Positions 62,806 through 64,000 of a stretch of DNA of 64,000 nucleotides are shown here, piece after piece. The DNA is taken from positions 248,001-312,000 of the forward strand of contig SMDA01000001.1 in NCBI GenBank assembly GCA_004346645.1. The letters are read 5' to 3'. Source of the stretch: Gulbenkiania mobilis. Lineage in GTDB: Bacteria > Pseudomonadota > Gammaproteobacteria > Burkholderiales > Chromobacteriaceae. The position numbers were made by a program, and so were the translations under genes. The notes under the pieces were generated by a model. The model ran no database searches, was not told the DNA's origin, and saw nothing but the letters and a program-made list of their open reading frames with translations. Positions within the stretch are counted from its first letter, which is position 1. Every line of letters starts with the position of its first letter.

Positions 62806-63927
62806 ATGAACGCATTCAGTGCCGAAGATCACTTTTTCATGCAGCGCGCGCTGCGCCTGGCTGAGCGCGGGCTCTTCACCACCACCCCCAATCCGCGCGT
62901 AGGATGCGTGTTGGTCCGTCAAGGCGAGATCGTTGGCCTGGGCTGGCATGAAAAGGCGGGCGAACCGCACGCCGAGGTCCATGCACTGCGCATGGCGGGC
63001 GAGGCTGCCCGCGGAGCCACCGCATATGTCACTCTGGAGCCCTGTAGCCACCACGGCCGTACACCGCCATGCGCGGATGCGCTGGTGCGCGCCGGTGTGG
63101 TGCGCGTGGTGGCTGCCATGGAGGATCCGTATCATGAAGTGGCGGGCCGAGGCCTCAAGAGGTTGGCCGAAGCCGGTATCGTGGCCGAGTCCGGTTTGCT
63201 GACGCGGGAGGCCGAGGCGCTCAATCGCGGTTTTCTGTCTCGTGTGCGCCGGGGACGGCCGTGGGTGACACTCAAGGCCGCCGCCACGCTCGACGGCAAG
63301 ACGGCGCTCGAAAACGGTACCAGCCAATGGATCACCGGTCCGGCGGCCCGTCATGATGTGCATGTGCTGCGGGCGCGCTCCTGTGCCATTCTTACCGGCA
63401 GCGGAACGGTTCTTGCCGACAACCCTATGCTGACGGTGAGGGAGGTTGTCACACCGCGCATGCCGCTACGGGTGGTGGTGGACAGCAAGTTGGTCACTCT
63501 GCCCGGAGCTGCCATCTACGGGCTCGAGGCCTCCACTCTGCTGGCTACCGCCGTGACCGACCCTGCACGGCACGCCCCTTTTGTCGAGCGTGGCGTAGAA
63601 GTGCTGGTGCTGCCGGCCGCTGGCGCCGGTCTGGACCTTTTTGCCCTGATGCAGGCTCTGGGCAGCCGCGGCATCAACGACCTGATGGTAGAAGGCGGCA
63701 GCCGGCTGAACGGTGCGCTGGTAGATGCCGGGCTGGTGGATGCCATTGAGCTGTATCTCGCACCCATGCTCGCCGGCACCCATGCCCAGGGGCTGTTCGC
63801 CTGGACCCCGCTGGAGCGCCTGTCCGACGCCTGCCGGGTGCGTGTGACCGAAACCCGCATGATCGGCCCCGACATCCGGCTCAGTCTGACCATCGAATCC
63901 CCACCCCACAACGGAGAGCCCGCATGA
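62806..63927 (+). CDS. ribD: Bifunctional riboflavin biosynthesis deaminase/reductase
   Basis: Second and third steps of riboflavin synthesis. A 373-residue protein. The N-terminal cytidine-deaminase-like domain has HAEVHAL (H55, E57) and EPCSHHGRTPPCADAL (C80, C89). The C-terminal reductase domain (about 150-373) includes LKAAATLDGKTAL, SQWITGPAAR and LMVEGGSRLNGAL. AGAGG precedes the start. The stop overlaps the next gene (ATGA). Confidence 0.97.
   Translation: MNAFSAEDHFFMQRALRLAERGLFTTTPNPRVGCVLVRQGEIVGLGWHEKAGEPHAEVHALRMAGEAARGATAYVTLEPCSHHGRTPPCADALVRAGVVRVVAAMEDPYHEVAGRGLKRLAEAGIVAESGLLTREAEALNRGFLSRVRRGRPWVTLKAAATLDGKTALENGTSQWITGPAARHDVHVLRARSCAILTGSGTVLADNPMLTVREVVTPRMPLRVVVDSKLVTLPGAAIYGLEASTLLATAVTDPARHAPFVERGVEVLVLPAAGAGLDLFALMQALGSRGINDLMVEGGSRLNGALVDAGLVDAIELYLAPMLAGTHAQGLFAWTPLERLSDACRVRVTETRMIGPDIRLSLTIESPPHNGEPA
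63161..63171 (+). repeat. GGTTGGCCGAA uptake-sequence-like repeat
   Basis: Exact 11-mer (AGG form) inside ribD. Confidence 0.7.
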
Positions 63928-64000
63928 CCGACACCCGCATTGCCGCTGCCAGGCTGGAAGCGCTGGCTCACGCCCTCCTTTCCGCACTGGGTAGCGCTCC
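63924..64000 (+). CDS. Start of a gene cut by the window end
   Basis: Starts ATG 63924, overlapping the ribD stop by 4 bp. Only about 25 residues are visible (MTDTRIAAARLEALAHALLS...), an amphipathic helix that loosely resembles the N-terminus of Ldh2-type malate/lactate dehydrogenases. Too short to identify. Confidence 0.5.
   Translation, partial: MTDTRIAAARLEALAHALLSALGSA

Overview
The window is about 64% GC and densely coded. It reads as chromosomal DNA of a betaproteobacterium, most likely order Neisseriales. That placement is an inference from the gene blocks (glyA-nrdR-ribD, gloB/methyltransferase/rnhA/dnaQ, ispD-ispF, rpiA-phoU-ppx-corA) and from a dispersed repeat that behaves like a Neisseriaceae DNA uptake sequence. 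No species can be named from the sequence alone.

Layout. 1-8.0 kb: end of a GlxA-type regulator, an alpha/beta hydrolase, a 2OG-Fe(II) oxygenase, an unrecognised two-gene unit, aroC, an EAL/HDOD protein and galE. 8.57-20.25 kb: an 11.7-kb integrated element at the 3' end of tRNA-Ser(CGA), bounded by a 14-bp direct repeat. It carries a P4-type integrase, AlpA, a PrimPol/VapE-type primase-helicase, an iteron-like region, a serine-recombinase-like protein without its catalytic serine, small and large terminase subunits, several small unknown genes, and a restriction-modification pair at the far end. No capsid, portal or tail gene is visible, so it resembles a phage satellite. 20.4-35 kb: aminotransferase, barstar-like protein, murI, apbC, metG, a Spo0M-like protein, a PAS-containing chemotaxis receptor, ldhA, yaaA, dtd, sdaA and mltD. 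35.5-43.6 kb: gloB diverging from a tightly packed run of methyltransferase, rnhA, dnaQ, ispD and ispF, then rpiA, phoU, ppx and corA. 43.7-46.3 kb: copper export (copA, copZ) behind a CsoR-like palindrome. 46.4-56.1 kb: mostly minus-strand genes for a metallo-beta-lactamase-fold phosphodiesterase, an M14 peptidase, membrane glucose dehydrogenase, a phosphonate-type ABC transporter with a fused double permease, and lgt. 56.3-64 kb: ilvD, a 1.5-kb gene-poor stretch that is partly AT-rich, a conserved unknown gene, glyA, nrdR, ribD and the start of one more gene.

Main observation. The 9-mer TTGGCCGAA, either strand, occurs 33 times by hand count where about 0.5 would be expected from base composition. 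Its 11-bp form GGTTGGCCGAA occurs 22 times. It sits just behind stop codons, forms inverted pairs between gene ends (one a textbook terminator), and the 11-bp form is absent from the mobile element. The 12-bp consensus RGGTTGGCCGAA matches the known AG-type Neisseria uptake sequence at 8 of 12 positions but has CCG where known dialects have the invariant CTG. This suggests an uptake-sequence dialect that I do not recognise as described.
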